Source of the DNA: JBGSKV01 sp041740975
Lineage (GTDB): Bacteria; Bdellovibrionota_B; Oligoflexia; Oligoflexales; JALZUQ01
Length of the DNA stretch: 11,327 nt
Direction: 5' to 3'
NCBI GenBank assembly: GCA_041740975.1
Contig: JBGSKV010000005.1
Span: forward strand, 1 to 11,327
The position numbers and the translations under genes are program-made. Shown here piece by piece: positions 1-6,651 of this stretch (position 1 is the first letter of the stretch; every line of letters begins with the position of its first letter). The notes beneath the pieces are model-generated. The model was not told the origin of the DNA. It ran no database searches and saw only the letters and a program-made list of their open reading frames with translations.

Positions 1-1
1 T

Positions 2-76
2 CAGAGGGGGTTGTGAGCGCAGGACGCGCGAACACCAGCGCAGCCTGAGCAGGAGCTCTGTTACAAACAAAAGTCC
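2..76 (+). repeat. Direct repeat, left copy (75 bp)
   Basis: This GC-rich non-coding segment recurs at 11253-11327 with 71 of 75 positions identical and no gaps; the differences are at 48, 61, 68 and 73. Its first 59 bases begin CAGAG and end CTCTG, which can pair, and the interior holds several GCGC and CAGG/CCTG arms, so it could fold as DNA or RNA. One minus-strand frame is open through both copies, but three of the four differences would change an amino acid, which argues against a protein. The left edge is cut by the window, so the true repeat may be longer. Function unknown; a dispersed intergenic repeat is the simplest reading. Confidence 0.85.
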
Positions 77-141
77 CGGTGGTTGGACAGGCAAGCGTAC
101 CCTCTGAACACCACTTTGAAAAATTTCGACCAACTCTTCGC

Positions 142-177
142 AAAAAACAAAAGCTCCGCCTGTGAAAGGCGGAGCTT
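142..177 (-). terminator. Rho-independent terminator of acnA
   Basis: A perfect 10-bp stem, AAGCTCCGCC (151-160) with GGCGGAGCTT (168-177), closes a 7-nt loop. Read on the minus strand it is followed by TTTTGTTTTTTG (150 down to about 139). It lies 38 nt beyond the acnA stop codon. Confidence 0.9.
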
Positions 178-188
178 AAATGACGTTA

Positions 189-205
189 CGGCCGCGAAGC
201 GGCCG
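189..205 (-). repeat. GC-rich hairpin after the acnA stop
   Basis: CGGCCGC (189-195) pairs with GCGGCCG (199-205) around a 3-nt loop, starting ten bases past the acnA stop. It has no U-tract of its own, so it is more likely an RNA-stabilising or pause hairpin ahead of the main terminator. The identical hairpin occurs at 10921-10937. Confidence 0.7.
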
Positions 206-214
206 TTCATGAAT

Positions 215-2893
215 CTATAATAATTTGCGTATGACGTACTGCAAAATACCACCATTACGGTAGTACTCTAACTCATCATCCGTATCGATCCGACAAGCTA
301 GCTCGACATTTTCTTTCTTGCCGTCTGCTCGAATAATTTCCAGAGTCACTTTGCATTTTGGCTTGAGTTGTTCGATACCGCGAAGGCTAAACTGCTCGTC
401 ACCTTTTAAGTTGAGAGTTTTACGAGTGGCGCCTCCGACAAATTGCAAAGGTAGTACGCCCATTCCGACTAAGTTGGAACGATGTATCCGTTCAAAGCTC
501 TCAGTAATAACCGCACGCACACCAAGTAAAATAGTCCCTTTGGCTGCCCAGTCCCGCGAAGAACCAGTGCCGTATTCCTTACCCGCAAAAATCACGAGAG
601 GCGTCTTGTCTTTCTTGTATTGCATCGCAGCGGTGTAAATATCTTCGGTCTTGCCCGTCGGAAGATATTTCGTAAATCCGCCTTCGATTTCTGGCGTCAT
701 CTCATTACGGATGCGAATATTGGCAAACGTTCCGCGCATCATGACTTCGTGGTTTCCGCGTCGTGAGCCGTATGAATTAAAGTCCGCTTTGTCGATCCCA
801 TGTTCTTTGAGATAACGACCGGCTGGACTATCGGCTTTGATCGAACCAGCAGGAGAAATGTGGTCCGTGGTAATACTATCGCCAAATATGGCTAATGCAC
901 GCGCATTAACGATATCTACCAACTTCGCTGGTGCTTTGGTCATACCGTCAAAGTATGGCGGATGTTTAACGTAAGTACTCGTGTCATCCCAATCAAATAA
1001 AAATCCTTCACGAACTTTAATATTTTGCCACTCCTTTGGGCCTTTAAAGACATCAGCGTAACGATCGCGAAACATTTTGGGAGTGAGGGATTTTAACAGG
1101 ACGGATTGAACTTCGGCGTTCGATGGCCATATATCCTTGAGTAGCACTGCCTTTCCGTCTTTACCCGTACCGATCGGATCACGCGTAATGTCCAACGTCA
1201 TCGTCCCGGCCAAAGCATAAGCCACGACTAGCGGAGGTGAGGCAAGATAATTGGCACGAACGTCTGGGCTGATACGACCCTCGAAATTTCGGTTTCCCGA
1301 AAGAACCGAGGTCACCACGAGGCCCTCTTTATGAATGGCTTCCGAAATATGTGGTTCAAGTGGACCAGAGTTTCCAATACAAGTCGTACAACCGTAACCA
1401 ACAAGATTAAAACCAAGAGCGTCAAGGTCTTCATTTAACTTTGCAGCTGCTAAGTAATCCGTAACAACTTGCGATCCCGGTGCGAGTGAAGTTTTGACCC
1501 AAGCTGGAACAGTCAAACCTTTTTCGCGAGCTTTTTTGGCGACTAAGCCTGCGGCAATCATAACGGCAGGATTCGAAGTGTTGGTACAACTCGTAATCGC
1601 CGCAATCACTACGGATCCGTGGTGTAGCTTCCAAGGCTCGCCTTTTACAGTCGCCTCTTTTTTCTTGTCAGAAATTTCAAATCCTCCAGACAAAACATCA
1701 TCAAAAGAAGACGAAGCTTTGGAGAGAAGGATTCGATCTTGTGGACGTTTCGGTCCTGCGAGTGAAGGTTCGACAGTCGTAATATCCAGCTCTAAGACAT
1801 CCGTAAAAACAGGATCAGGATCACCTTTTGCAAACCAAAGTCCCTGCGCCTGAGCATAAGCTTTCACAAGCTGTACTTGGTGCGGATCACGCCCGGTGAA
1901 CTCAAGATAATTTATCGTCTCTTGATCAATTGGAAAAAAGCCGCAGGTTGCGCCGTATTCGGGAGCCATGTTGGCGATCGTGGCACGATCCGCCAGCGTC
2001 AAATTCAAAACGCCATCTCCGTAGAACTCCACAAATTTGCCAACGACACCTTTTTTGCGAAGCATCTCGACGACAGTCAGAACTAAATCCGTTGCCGTGG
2101 TGCCCTCTTTCAATTTGCCATGAAGCTTAAAGCCAACAACTTCCGGAATTAGCATGGATACTGGTTGCTGAAGCATGGCTGCTTCGGCTTCGATCCCACC
2201 TACCCCCCAACCCAAGACGCTGAGACCGTTGATCATAGTGGTATGACTGTCCGTTCCCACGAGCGTATCTGGAAATATCCAAGTCTTTTCGCCGGCTTTT
2301 TGCTGCCAAACAACATTCGCAAGATATTCCAAATTAACCTGATGGCAAATACCGGTGCCGGGAGGTACGACACGAAAATTATCAAAGGCTTTTTGTGCCC
2401 AACGCAAAAATTCATAGCGTTCGTTATTTCTTTGAAATTCGATTTCGACGTTTTCTTCAAAGGATTTTTTTTGACCGTAACTATCCACCGATACTGAGTG
2501 ATCGATGACGAGATCTACTGCCGATAGTGGATTGATGCGCTTCGGCTGGCCGCCTAGTGTTTCCATAGCTTTTCGCATTGCGGCCAAATCCACGACCGCC
2601 GGAACTCCGGTAAAGTCCTGCATCAAAACGCGAGCGGGATGAAAGGCAATCTCGTGATCCGATTTCTTTGTCTTAACCCACTCGTTCATGGCGAGAAGAT
2701 CTTCTTTTTTGACTATATTGCCATCTTCATATCTTAATAAATTCTCAGCTAAGACTTTCATTGACCGTGGAAGTTTATCGAAAGCATTCAATCCATTCTT
2801 GCTGGCGGTACTCAAACTTTTGTAGTGATAAGTTTTGCCATCAACTTGTAAGTTAGAATCGCATTTAAAAGAATCGAGATGGTCGGTAGTCAT
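215..2893 (-). CDS. acnA: Aconitate hydratase, AcnA/IRP type
   Basis: This cytosolic [4Fe-4S] enzyme interconverts citrate and isocitrate through cis-aconitate in the TCA cycle. The product is 892 residues, the usual AcnA length, with domains in normal order. Cluster ligands are visible as Cys436 in SCTNTSNP and Cys502 and Cys505 in GYGCTTCIG. The C-terminal swivel domain carries GDSITTDHISPAG (about 671-683), YGSRRGNH and the active-site loop GKEYGTGSSRDW (771-782). The frame is open to a GTG at 2902, but I choose ATG at 2893: it has GGAG eight bases upstream and fits the usual AcnA N-terminus. The gene stands alone, divergent from the HU-type gene, and ends in a strong terminator. The length and SSRDW loop favour AcnA over AcnB. 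Confidence 0.97.
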   Translation of the reverse strand: MTTDHLDSFKCDSNLQVDGKTYHYKSLSTASKNGLNAFDKLPRSMKVLAENLLRYEDGNIVKKEDLLAMNEWVKTKKSDHEIAFHPARVLMQDFTGVPAVVDLAAMRKAMETLGGQPKRINPLSAVDLVIDHSVSVDSYGQKKSFEENVEIEFQRNNERYEFLRWAQKAFDNFRVVPPGTGICHQVNLEYLANVVWQQKAGEKTWIFPDTLVGTDSHTTMINGLSVLGWGVGGIEAEAAMLQQPVSMLIPEVVGFKLHGKLKEGTTATDLVLTVVEMLRKKGVVGKFVEFYGDGVLNLTLADRATIANMAPEYGATCGFFPIDQETINYLEFTGRDPHQVQLVKAYAQAQGLWFAKGDPDPVFTDVLELDITTVEPSLAGPKRPQDRILLSKASSSFDDVLSGGFEISDKKKEATVKGEPWKLHHGSVVIAAITSCTNTSNPAVMIAAGLVAKKAREKGLTVPAWVKTSLAPGSQVVTDYLAAAKLNEDLDALGFNLVGYGCTTCIGNSGPLEPHISEAIHKEGLVVTSVLSGNRNFEGRISPDVRANYLASPPLVVAYALAGTMTLDITRDPIGTGKDGKAVLLKDIWPSNAEVQSVLLKSLTPKMFRDRYADVFKGPKEWQNIKVREGFLFDWDDTSTYVKHPPYFDGMTKAPAKLVDIVNARALAIFGDSITTDHISPAGSIKADSPAGRYLKEHGIDKADFNSYGSRRGNHEVMMRGTFANIRIRNEMTPEIEGGFTKYLPTGKTEDIYTAAMQYKKDKTPLVIFAGKEYGTGSSRDWAAKGTILLGVRAVITESFERIHRSNLVGMGVLPLQFVGGATRKTLNLKGDEQFSLRGIEQLKPKCKVTLEIIRADGKKENVELACRIDTDDELEYYRNGGILQYVIRKLL

Positions 2894-2927
2894 TTGCCCC
2901 ACTCCGCTGTCAGAATCATTGGTTCAC

Positions 2928-2942
2928 ACCCCGAAAAGGGGT
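2928..2942 (-). other. Small hairpin in the acnA leader
   Basis: ACCCC (2928-2932) pairs with GGGGT (2938-2942) around GAAAA, 35 bases upstream of the acnA start codon. A run of seven C (2962-2968, G on the acnA strand) lies just above it. No U-tract follows, so this is not a classical attenuator. It does not match the CAGUG loop of a eukaryotic iron-responsive element. It may affect leader stability; function unproven. Confidence 0.4.
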
Positions 2943-2989
2943 AAAAAAGAATGATGCCACGCCCCCCCATAAATTGTAAATTATTAATA

Positions 2990-3018
2990 ATTATAGAATT
3001 TTAGGTGCCATGCCTGGT
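2990..3018 (-). promoter_or_regulatory. Candidate acnA promoter
   Basis: On the minus strand a perfect -10 box TATAAT (2995-2990) would give a leader of about 90 nt to acnA. The hexamer at -35 spacing (ACCAGG, 3018-3013) is a poor match. Instead an imperfect palindrome, AGTACCAGGCATGGCACCT (3020-3002), covers the -35 position, which suggests regulator-dependent transcription. This is inferred from sequence only. Confidence 0.5.
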
Positions 3019-3078
3019 ACTTAGCCCTTTATCATTTTAAGCTAAACGGCCAATAAGCTGATGAAATTAATAGTGATT

Positions 3079-3106
3079 TTTAACGCGCTCTGCAGTAGAC
3101 TATAAG
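3079..3106 (+). promoter_or_regulatory. Weak candidate promoter of the HU/IHF gene
   Basis: TTTAAC (3079-3084) and TATAAG (3101-3106), 16 bases apart, lie about 35 bases before the HU/IHF start codon. Both deviate from the sigma-70 consensus. An overlapping TAGACT (3096-3101) is an alternative -10 box. Confidence 0.3.
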
Positions 3107-3140
3107 TAACCGGCATATAAGGCAAAAGTGAGGTGTCGTC

Positions 3141-3425
3141 ATGGTGAAGTCTGAACTGATTGAAAAACTTGCAGAACGAGCGGATATTCAATTATCGAAG
3201 GCAGAAGAGTGCGTGAACCTATTTTTCGATTCAATGACCGAGCAGCTTTTAGCTGGTGGTCGCGTCGAAATTCGCGGCTTCGGCGCATTTTCCGTTCGTG
3301 AGTACAAGGCATATGAAGGACGGAATCCGAAAACAGGCGAGAAAATCAAAGTTCCGCCGAAGCGTCTTCCTTTCTGGAAAACCGGAACGGAACTTTCGCA
3401 ACGCGTTGACGGAAAAATGTCTTAG
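3141..3425 (+). CDS. HU/IHF-family nucleoid DNA-binding protein, IHF-beta-like
   Basis: A 94-residue DNA-bending protein of the HU/IHF fold, acting as a dimer on the nucleoid. The N-terminus (MVKSELIEKLAE) has the KSELIE start typical of IHF-beta. The central IEIRGFGAF-type strand appears at about 43-50. The DNA-intercalating beta-arm contains GRNPKTGEKI (60-69), with the wedge proline at Pro63. GAGGTG at 3130-3135 lies five bases before the ATG. The gene is alone, divergent from acnA and closed by a strong terminator. HU and IHF subunits are hard to separate by sequence alone, and an alpha partner is not in this window, so I leave the symbol blank. Confidence 0.93.
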   Translation: MVKSELIEKLAERADIQLSKAEECVNLFFDSMTEQLLAGGRVEIRGFGAFSVREYKAYEGRNPKTGEKIKVPPKRLPFWKTGTELSQRVDGKMS

Positions 3426-3440
3426 TTCATTTGAATGAAG

Positions 3441-3503
3441 CCACCCTATAAACGAAAAGCGGCGTGTTAAACGCCGCTAAAGTGTTTATGGGGTGGTTTT
3501 TTT
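3441..3503 (+). terminator. Nested double-hairpin terminator between convergent genes
   Basis: An outer 13-bp stem (3441-3453 with 3484-3496, one G-T pair) encloses an inner 7-bp stem AGCGGCG (3458-3464) with CGCCGCT (3472-3478). On the plus strand TTTTTTT follows directly (3497-3503), which ends the HU/IHF transcript. The stop codon of the minus-strand prolyl isomerase (3504-3502) lies in this T-tract. The structure may also stop minus-strand transcripts, with the weaker run TTTTCGTTT after the inner hairpin. Confidence 0.88.
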
Positions 3504-4293
3504 ATATTCTGCGCGCGGTAATGATCACCACTTCTTTGATAGGCACATTCGGAGTTTCAATCGGATTGAGCTTATTAGTCTCATCGAGCATCTTCAATGG
3601 TAATGATCCCGTTTTAACCGATTTGATTTTTTCGACTACTTTCATACTTGGCTCGGTAACTTGACCGAAAACCGCATAACCAAATCCATCCGGATTGGGG
3701 TAGTTGAGGCCATCGTTTTTGACGACGTTAATGAAAAACTGGGAAGTCGTGCTATTCGCGTCTGTCCACGATGACATGCCTTTCCGAGCCATCGCGACAT
3801 ACCCGACATCGTTTTTTAGACCGTTCCGCGCTTCATTGATTATGCCTGCGCCGGTCGGTTTCTGAGAATATCCATCCGGATCTTTCGAAAAGCCGCCACC
3901 TTGGACCATAAATTCATCCATAACGCGGTGAAAGATAGTATTATCGTAAAACTTCTCATCGACGTACTTTAAAAAGTTCTTTACGGAGACTGGTGCCTTT
4001 TGCGGGAAAAGCTTGATCACGATCGATCCCATGTTCGTAACTAGCTCTACGGTCGGTTCCTTAGTCTTATCAGATGAAGAAGCTTTGACAGTAGCCGGAC
4101 TTTTCAAATTGGATTTTAGTGGAATTTTTGAGGCTGGCTTCAAGGGATCCGGTTTGTTCTTCGCTTCCGGTTCTGCTTTTGCCTTAGCTTCGCCCATCGG
4201 CGCATCCTTAATCGCAGTAACAGGTTTTGGGTCTGCTGCCAGAGTCACTCCTAATGGCAATAGAAAAAGTATCGCTGTTAAGATTGATTTCAT
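3502..4293 (-). CDS. Exported cyclophilin-type peptidyl-prolyl cis-trans isomerase
   Basis: Catalyses cis-trans isomerisation of proline bonds, probably helping envelope proteins fold in the periplasm. With the ATG at 4293 the product is 263 residues. It has a signal peptide (about 1-20, ending TLAA), a linker rich in Lys, Ala and Pro (about 21-80), then a cyclophilin domain. Domain motifs are FHRV with catalytic Arg123, FMVQGG (128-133), SQFFINV (184-190) and YAVFGQV (206-212). The frame could start at GTG 4305, overlapping the hmgA stop by GTGA, or at ATG 4296. ATG 4293 best fits the upstream GAGG and the signal peptide. Cleavage appears to be by signal peptidase I, as there is no lipobox. 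It is the last gene of the beta-barrel/hmgA/isomerase operon. Confidence 0.93.
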   Translation of the reverse strand: MKSILTAILFLLPLGVTLAADPKPVTAIKDAPMGEAKAKAEPEAKNKPDPLKPASKIPLKSNLKSPATVKASSSDKTKEPTVELVTNMGSIVIKLFPQKAPVSVKNFLKYVDEKFYDNTIFHRVMDEFMVQGGGFSKDPDGYSQKPTGAGIINEARNGLKNDVGYVAMARKGMSSWTDANSTTSQFFINVVKNDGLNYPNPDGFGYAVFGQVTEPSMKVVEKIKSVKTGSLPLKMLDETNKLNPIETPNVPIKEVVIITARRI

Positions 4294-4301
4294 CATGAAC
4301 C

Positions 4302-5621
4302 TCACCCTCTCTCTTTAAAATTTCGTTCAAATCCTTGCCAACAATTCGCATAATTCTTCTGCAAAAAACTTGCATTCAATGCCTGTTTCGATGGCGTATA
4401 GACCCAAGATGACTCGAACATAAATGCCAATGTGTTATCGAGTTTTTGAGGCTTTAAGGCTTCGCGAGTCGCACCGTCATAAGCCATTCGCTCAGGTCCA
4501 TGTGCAGTCATACAGTTATGGAGACTTCCGCCTCCTGGCATAAATCCCTCTTCAGAGCTTTGACTGGGCTTAGCGTCGTAAACTCCTTTGATGAGCCCCA
4601 TGTATTCACTCATCACATTGCGATGAAAATAGGGCGGTCGGAAAGTGTCTTCAGCCACCATCCATCGCGGTGGAAAAATCACAAAATCAATGTTTGCTAT
4701 TCCCTCCCTCTCCGTTGGCGACGTCAAGACCGTAAAAATAGATGGATCGGGATGATCAAAACTCACCGTGCCCATAGTGTTAAACAAATTCAAATCATAT
4801 TTGTACGGAACATAGTTTCCGTACCACGCCACAACATCAAATGGTGTTGACGCGAGTGCAGTCTGCCAAAAACTGCCTTGGAATTTGATGAGTAAATCGG
4901 CCGGTGATGATTTTTCGAAAGCTGCCGTTGGCGTTAGAAAATGGCGTCGGCTGGCGAGGCCATTGGCACCAATGGGTCCGCGGTAAGGCAAAACAAAGGG
5001 ATTGCCAAAGTTTTCGCATACATAACCGCTGGCCATATTTCCTACGGGATCGACTCGAACCTTCATGCCGCGTGGGATAACGACAATCTCAGTCGGTTTG
5101 ACGGACAATAATCCGAGCTCCGTTTGCACGCGCAACTCGCCTTCTTGCGGCACAATCAGCATTTCGCCGTCGTGGTTGCAGAAAGCTTGCTTGCCCATCG
5201 CTTTTGTAGCCGCATACAAATGAACGGCCGAGCCAGTTCTTAGCGACGCATCGCCATTGGCTACGACGGTGAAAAAACTTTCAAAGAACGAGTTTGGAGA
5301 TTTTTCGGGACTTTTGAATTTGCTCCAACGCAATCTTTCAGGAGTCGTCTCAAACTCACCAACGTTTGGCGTTAGCCAAAACGGCGCAGCTTTCTTTGCT
5401 GGTTCAAAAGCAGGATGATCAGCCGAAGGTGATATCTTATAAAGCCACGTACGCAAATTTTCTTGCGGGCGAGCCGTAAACGCACTTCCACTCAATTGCT
5501 CGGCATAAAGTCCTTGAGCAACAGATTGCGGATTGTTGCGATCTGTTGGTAAACTTCCCGCGACCGCTTCACTAATGTGTTCATTGCCGAATCCGCTAAG
5601 ATATGCGTACGTCTTGGACAT
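4302..5621 (-). CDS. hmgA: Homogentisate 1,2-dioxygenase
   Basis: This non-haem Fe(II) enzyme opens the ring of homogentisate to maleylacetoacetate in tyrosine and phenylalanine degradation. The 439-residue length is typical. The metal ligands are visible as His333 and Glu339 in PPYFHRNVMSEYMGL and His374 in NCMTAHGPE. The conserved SFDHPDPSIFTVLTSPT segment holds the likely catalytic His290. The N-terminus YLSGFGNEH and the segment GLYAEQLSGSAFTAPR-like (37-51) are also family marks. The start codon has only a weak ribosome site and sits 17 bases after the stop of the beta-barrel gene, so translation may be coupled. Neighbouring pathway genes (hpd, maleylacetoacetate isomerase, fumarylacetoacetase) are not in the window. 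Confidence 0.97.
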   Translation of the reverse strand: MSKTYAYLSGFGNEHISEAVAGSLPTDRNNPQSVAQGLYAEQLSGSAFTARPQENLRTWLYKISPSADHPAFEPAKKAAPFWLTPNVGEFETTPERLRWSKFKSPEKSPNSFFESFFTVVANGDASLRTGSAVHLYAATKAMGKQAFCNHDGEMLIVPQEGELRVQTELGLLSVKPTEIVVIPRGMKVRVDPVGNMASGYVCENFGNPFVLPYRGPIGANGLASRRHFLTPTAAFEKSSPADLLIKFQGSFWQTALASTPFDVVAWYGNYVPYKYDLNLFNTMGTVSFDHPDPSIFTVLTSPTEREGIANIDFVIFPPRWMVAEDTFRPPYFHRNVMSEYMGLIKGVYDAKPSQSSEEGFMPGGGSLHNCMTAHGPERMAYDGATREALKPQKLDNTLAFMFESSWVYTPSKQALNASFLQKNYANCWQGFERNFKERG

Positions 5622-5638
5622 TTATTCGTACCGTTTTT

Positions 5639-6259
5639 TTAAATTTTAATTCGCGCCGACAAATAAAGCTCAGTGAGCATCAGTTTGCTATCCACACTTG
5701 CACCTGCTGGCATATCAAAATCAAAAGTGACATATGTTCCGCGAATTCCCACGCCGAAATCGATGGCTTGCGCGGCCAACATTCTGAGGCCAGCAGACAA
5801 TCGCAAGGCGATTCCCGTGGAAGAATCGTCGGCGTCTGTACCATTGAATTCGAGATCTGCAGACGCGGGACCTGCTCCCACTTTAAAAATAGTGAATAAA
5901 TTATCGCCCAGACTATAACCGTATCCGGCTTGCGCTAGTGCCATATAGTTAAGTGACAACTCGGCCGCTTCATTCCCAGGACCATCGTAATCCATTTTTC
6001 CCGAGCTCACTTCCAACGAGAACTCGCCGATGCTCCAAGGATCGAGCATAATCGTGTACCCCGGTTCGATATAACCGCCAGCAACGATTCCAGACTCTGC
6101 CCCGTCACGTTCCTTTGCGAAGCCAAATCCGGCACCAATACCCACAGAAAAATGCCCTTGCTTCGTCCGAACTTCTTCCGTTTGTTGAACAGCCTTCTGA
6201 GCAAACGCTTGAGAAGTTATAAAAAAGAAACCGATAACGGCGATTAAAGCTGACTTCAT
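5639..6259 (-). CDS. Outer-membrane beta-barrel protein, hypothetical
   Basis: The 206-residue product has a clear signal peptide (MKSALIAVIGFFFITSQAFA, cleaved before Gln21). The mature part has alternating hydrophobic and polar residues, many Gly and aromatic residues, and repeated short strand-like stretches (for example GHFSVGIGAGFGF and ALRLSAGLRML). It ends in LYLSARIKI, an amphipathic final strand, although the last residue is Ile rather than the usual Phe. This suggests a small barrel of roughly eight strands; the ligand and role are unknown. The open frame begins at a TTG at 6265, but ATG 6259 has GGGAGA seven bases upstream and gives the better signal peptide. It is the first gene of the operon with hmgA. 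Confidence 0.8.
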   Translation of the reverse strand: MKSALIAVIGFFFITSQAFAQKAVQQTEEVRTKQGHFSVGIGAGFGFAKERDGAESGIVAGGYIEPGYTIMLDPWSIGEFSLEVSSGKMDYDGPGNEAAELSLNYMALAQAGYGYSLGDNLFTIFKVGAGPASADLEFNGTDADDSSTGIALRLSAGLRMLAAQAIDFGVGIRGTYVTFDFDMPAGASVDSKLMLTELYLSARIKI

Positions 6260-6326
6260 GTCCAAATCTCTCCCATTTAAAACAACAAGTTAAATCCTGT
6301 CTTGGTGTAAACCATTGGCTTTAAAT

Positions 6327-6337
6327 AGTGCCACGCC
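6327..6337 (-). promoter_or_regulatory. Shared motif upstream of the beta-barrel gene
   Basis: On the minus strand this reads AGGCGTGGCAC-like sequence (6338-6328). It is nearly the same as AGGCATGGCAC in the acnA promoter (3014-3004), and shares GGCGTGGCA with the acnA leader (2963-2955). It lies about 70 bases before the beta-barrel start codon. A regulator site is possible but unproven. Confidence 0.3.
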
Positions 6338-6357
6338 TAGGGCTAAGGGGAAAGCTC

Positions 6358-6374
6358 AAAAAAGAGACTTTTTT
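6358..6374. other. AT-rich palindrome in the divergent control region
   Basis: AAAAAAG (6358-6364) is perfectly complementary to CTTTTTT (6368-6374) around AGA. It lies between the two divergent operons. Phased A/T tracts could bend DNA or form an operator. It lacks the GC stem expected of a terminator. Confidence 0.35.
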
Positions 6375-6408
6375 CTGAAAATTGGACCTAACCCACTGAC
6401 CTTTTTGC

Positions 6409-6437
6409 TTGTAAATTCGACAGGCTTCCACTAGTCT
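6409..6437 (+). promoter_or_regulatory. Candidate promoter for the 53-aa protein/coaBC/plsC operon
   Basis: TTGTAA (6409-6414) and TAGTCT (6432-6437) are 17 bases apart, about 45 bases before the first start codon of the plus-strand operon. The match is moderate. I found no convincing minus-strand promoter for the beta-barrel gene in the rest of 6260-6480. Confidence 0.35.
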
Positions 6438-6480
6438 CGGCGTTCGTCAAAAAAGACAACCTTCATCAGGGGATTTACAT

Positions 6481-6642
6481 ATGGGTTCCAATACAAAACG
6501 TGTCAAAACTCGCCGTGCTCTTCGCAAAGCTAAAGCTGGTACACGTCGTAAAAACAAAGAACGAGCTACAGGTTCCACTCAGCTAGGCCTTTCGCTCGAT
6601 CAGCCGAATGCTAATGAGAAGGCTCAAGCAAAGAAGTCGTAG
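6481..6642 (+). CDS. Small, very basic protein (53 aa), unknown
   Basis: The frame runs from ATG 6481 to TAG 6642 and encodes 53 residues. A strong ribosome site, AGGGGA (6468-6473), lies seven bases upstream. The first 28 residues are dense in Lys and Arg (KRVKTRRALRKAKAGTRRKN region), as in ribosome- or nucleic-acid-binding peptides. The C-terminal half is milder (TQLGLSLDQPNANEKAQ) and ends AKKS. There is no signal peptide or membrane segment. It lies nine bases before the CoaBC-like start and probably leads that operon. I do not recognise the family; the charge and good translation signal suggest RNA or ribosome association, which is an inference. Confidence 0.8.
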   Translation: MGSNTKRVKTRRALRKAKAGTRRKNKERATGSTQLGLSLDQPNANEKAQAKKS

Positions 6643-6651
6643 GCCACTTGC

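Larger units (their letters stand above)
100..210 (+). repeat. Left half of an inverted repeat shared with the right end
   Basis: Two blocks here are matched on the opposite strand at the right end of the window. Block one, 100-157, matches the complement of 11202-11259 at 42 of 58 positions without gaps, including exact CCCTCTG, TTCGCAAA and CAAAA words. Block two, 161-210, matches the complement of 10916-10965: an exact 22-nt stretch (189-210), a 13-nt diverged spacer of equal length, and a 14/15 match. The blocks are three bases apart here and 236 apart on the right. The segment contains the acnA terminator (142-177) and a second hairpin (189-205). Confidence 0.75.

Noticed and set aside
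2..76. Integron attC site
   Set aside because: No GTTRRRY core or paired R and L boxes are evident and no integrase or cassette array is present.
61..255. Minus-strand 64-residue frame at the left end
   Set aside because: It overlaps the acnA end, both hairpins and the terminator, and has no ribosome site.
318..638. Plus-strand frames inside acnA (318-638, 1494-1853, 1877-2086, 2165-2497)
   Set aside because: They are antisense to a well-supported aconitase and have no family motifs.
4500..4850. Plus-strand 116-residue frame
   Set aside because: It is antisense to hmgA metal-binding region and shows no motifs or ribosome site.
6358..6374. Terminator reading of the AAAAAAG/CTTTTTT palindrome
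   Set aside because: The stem is A/T only, and it lies between divergent operons where no transcript should end.
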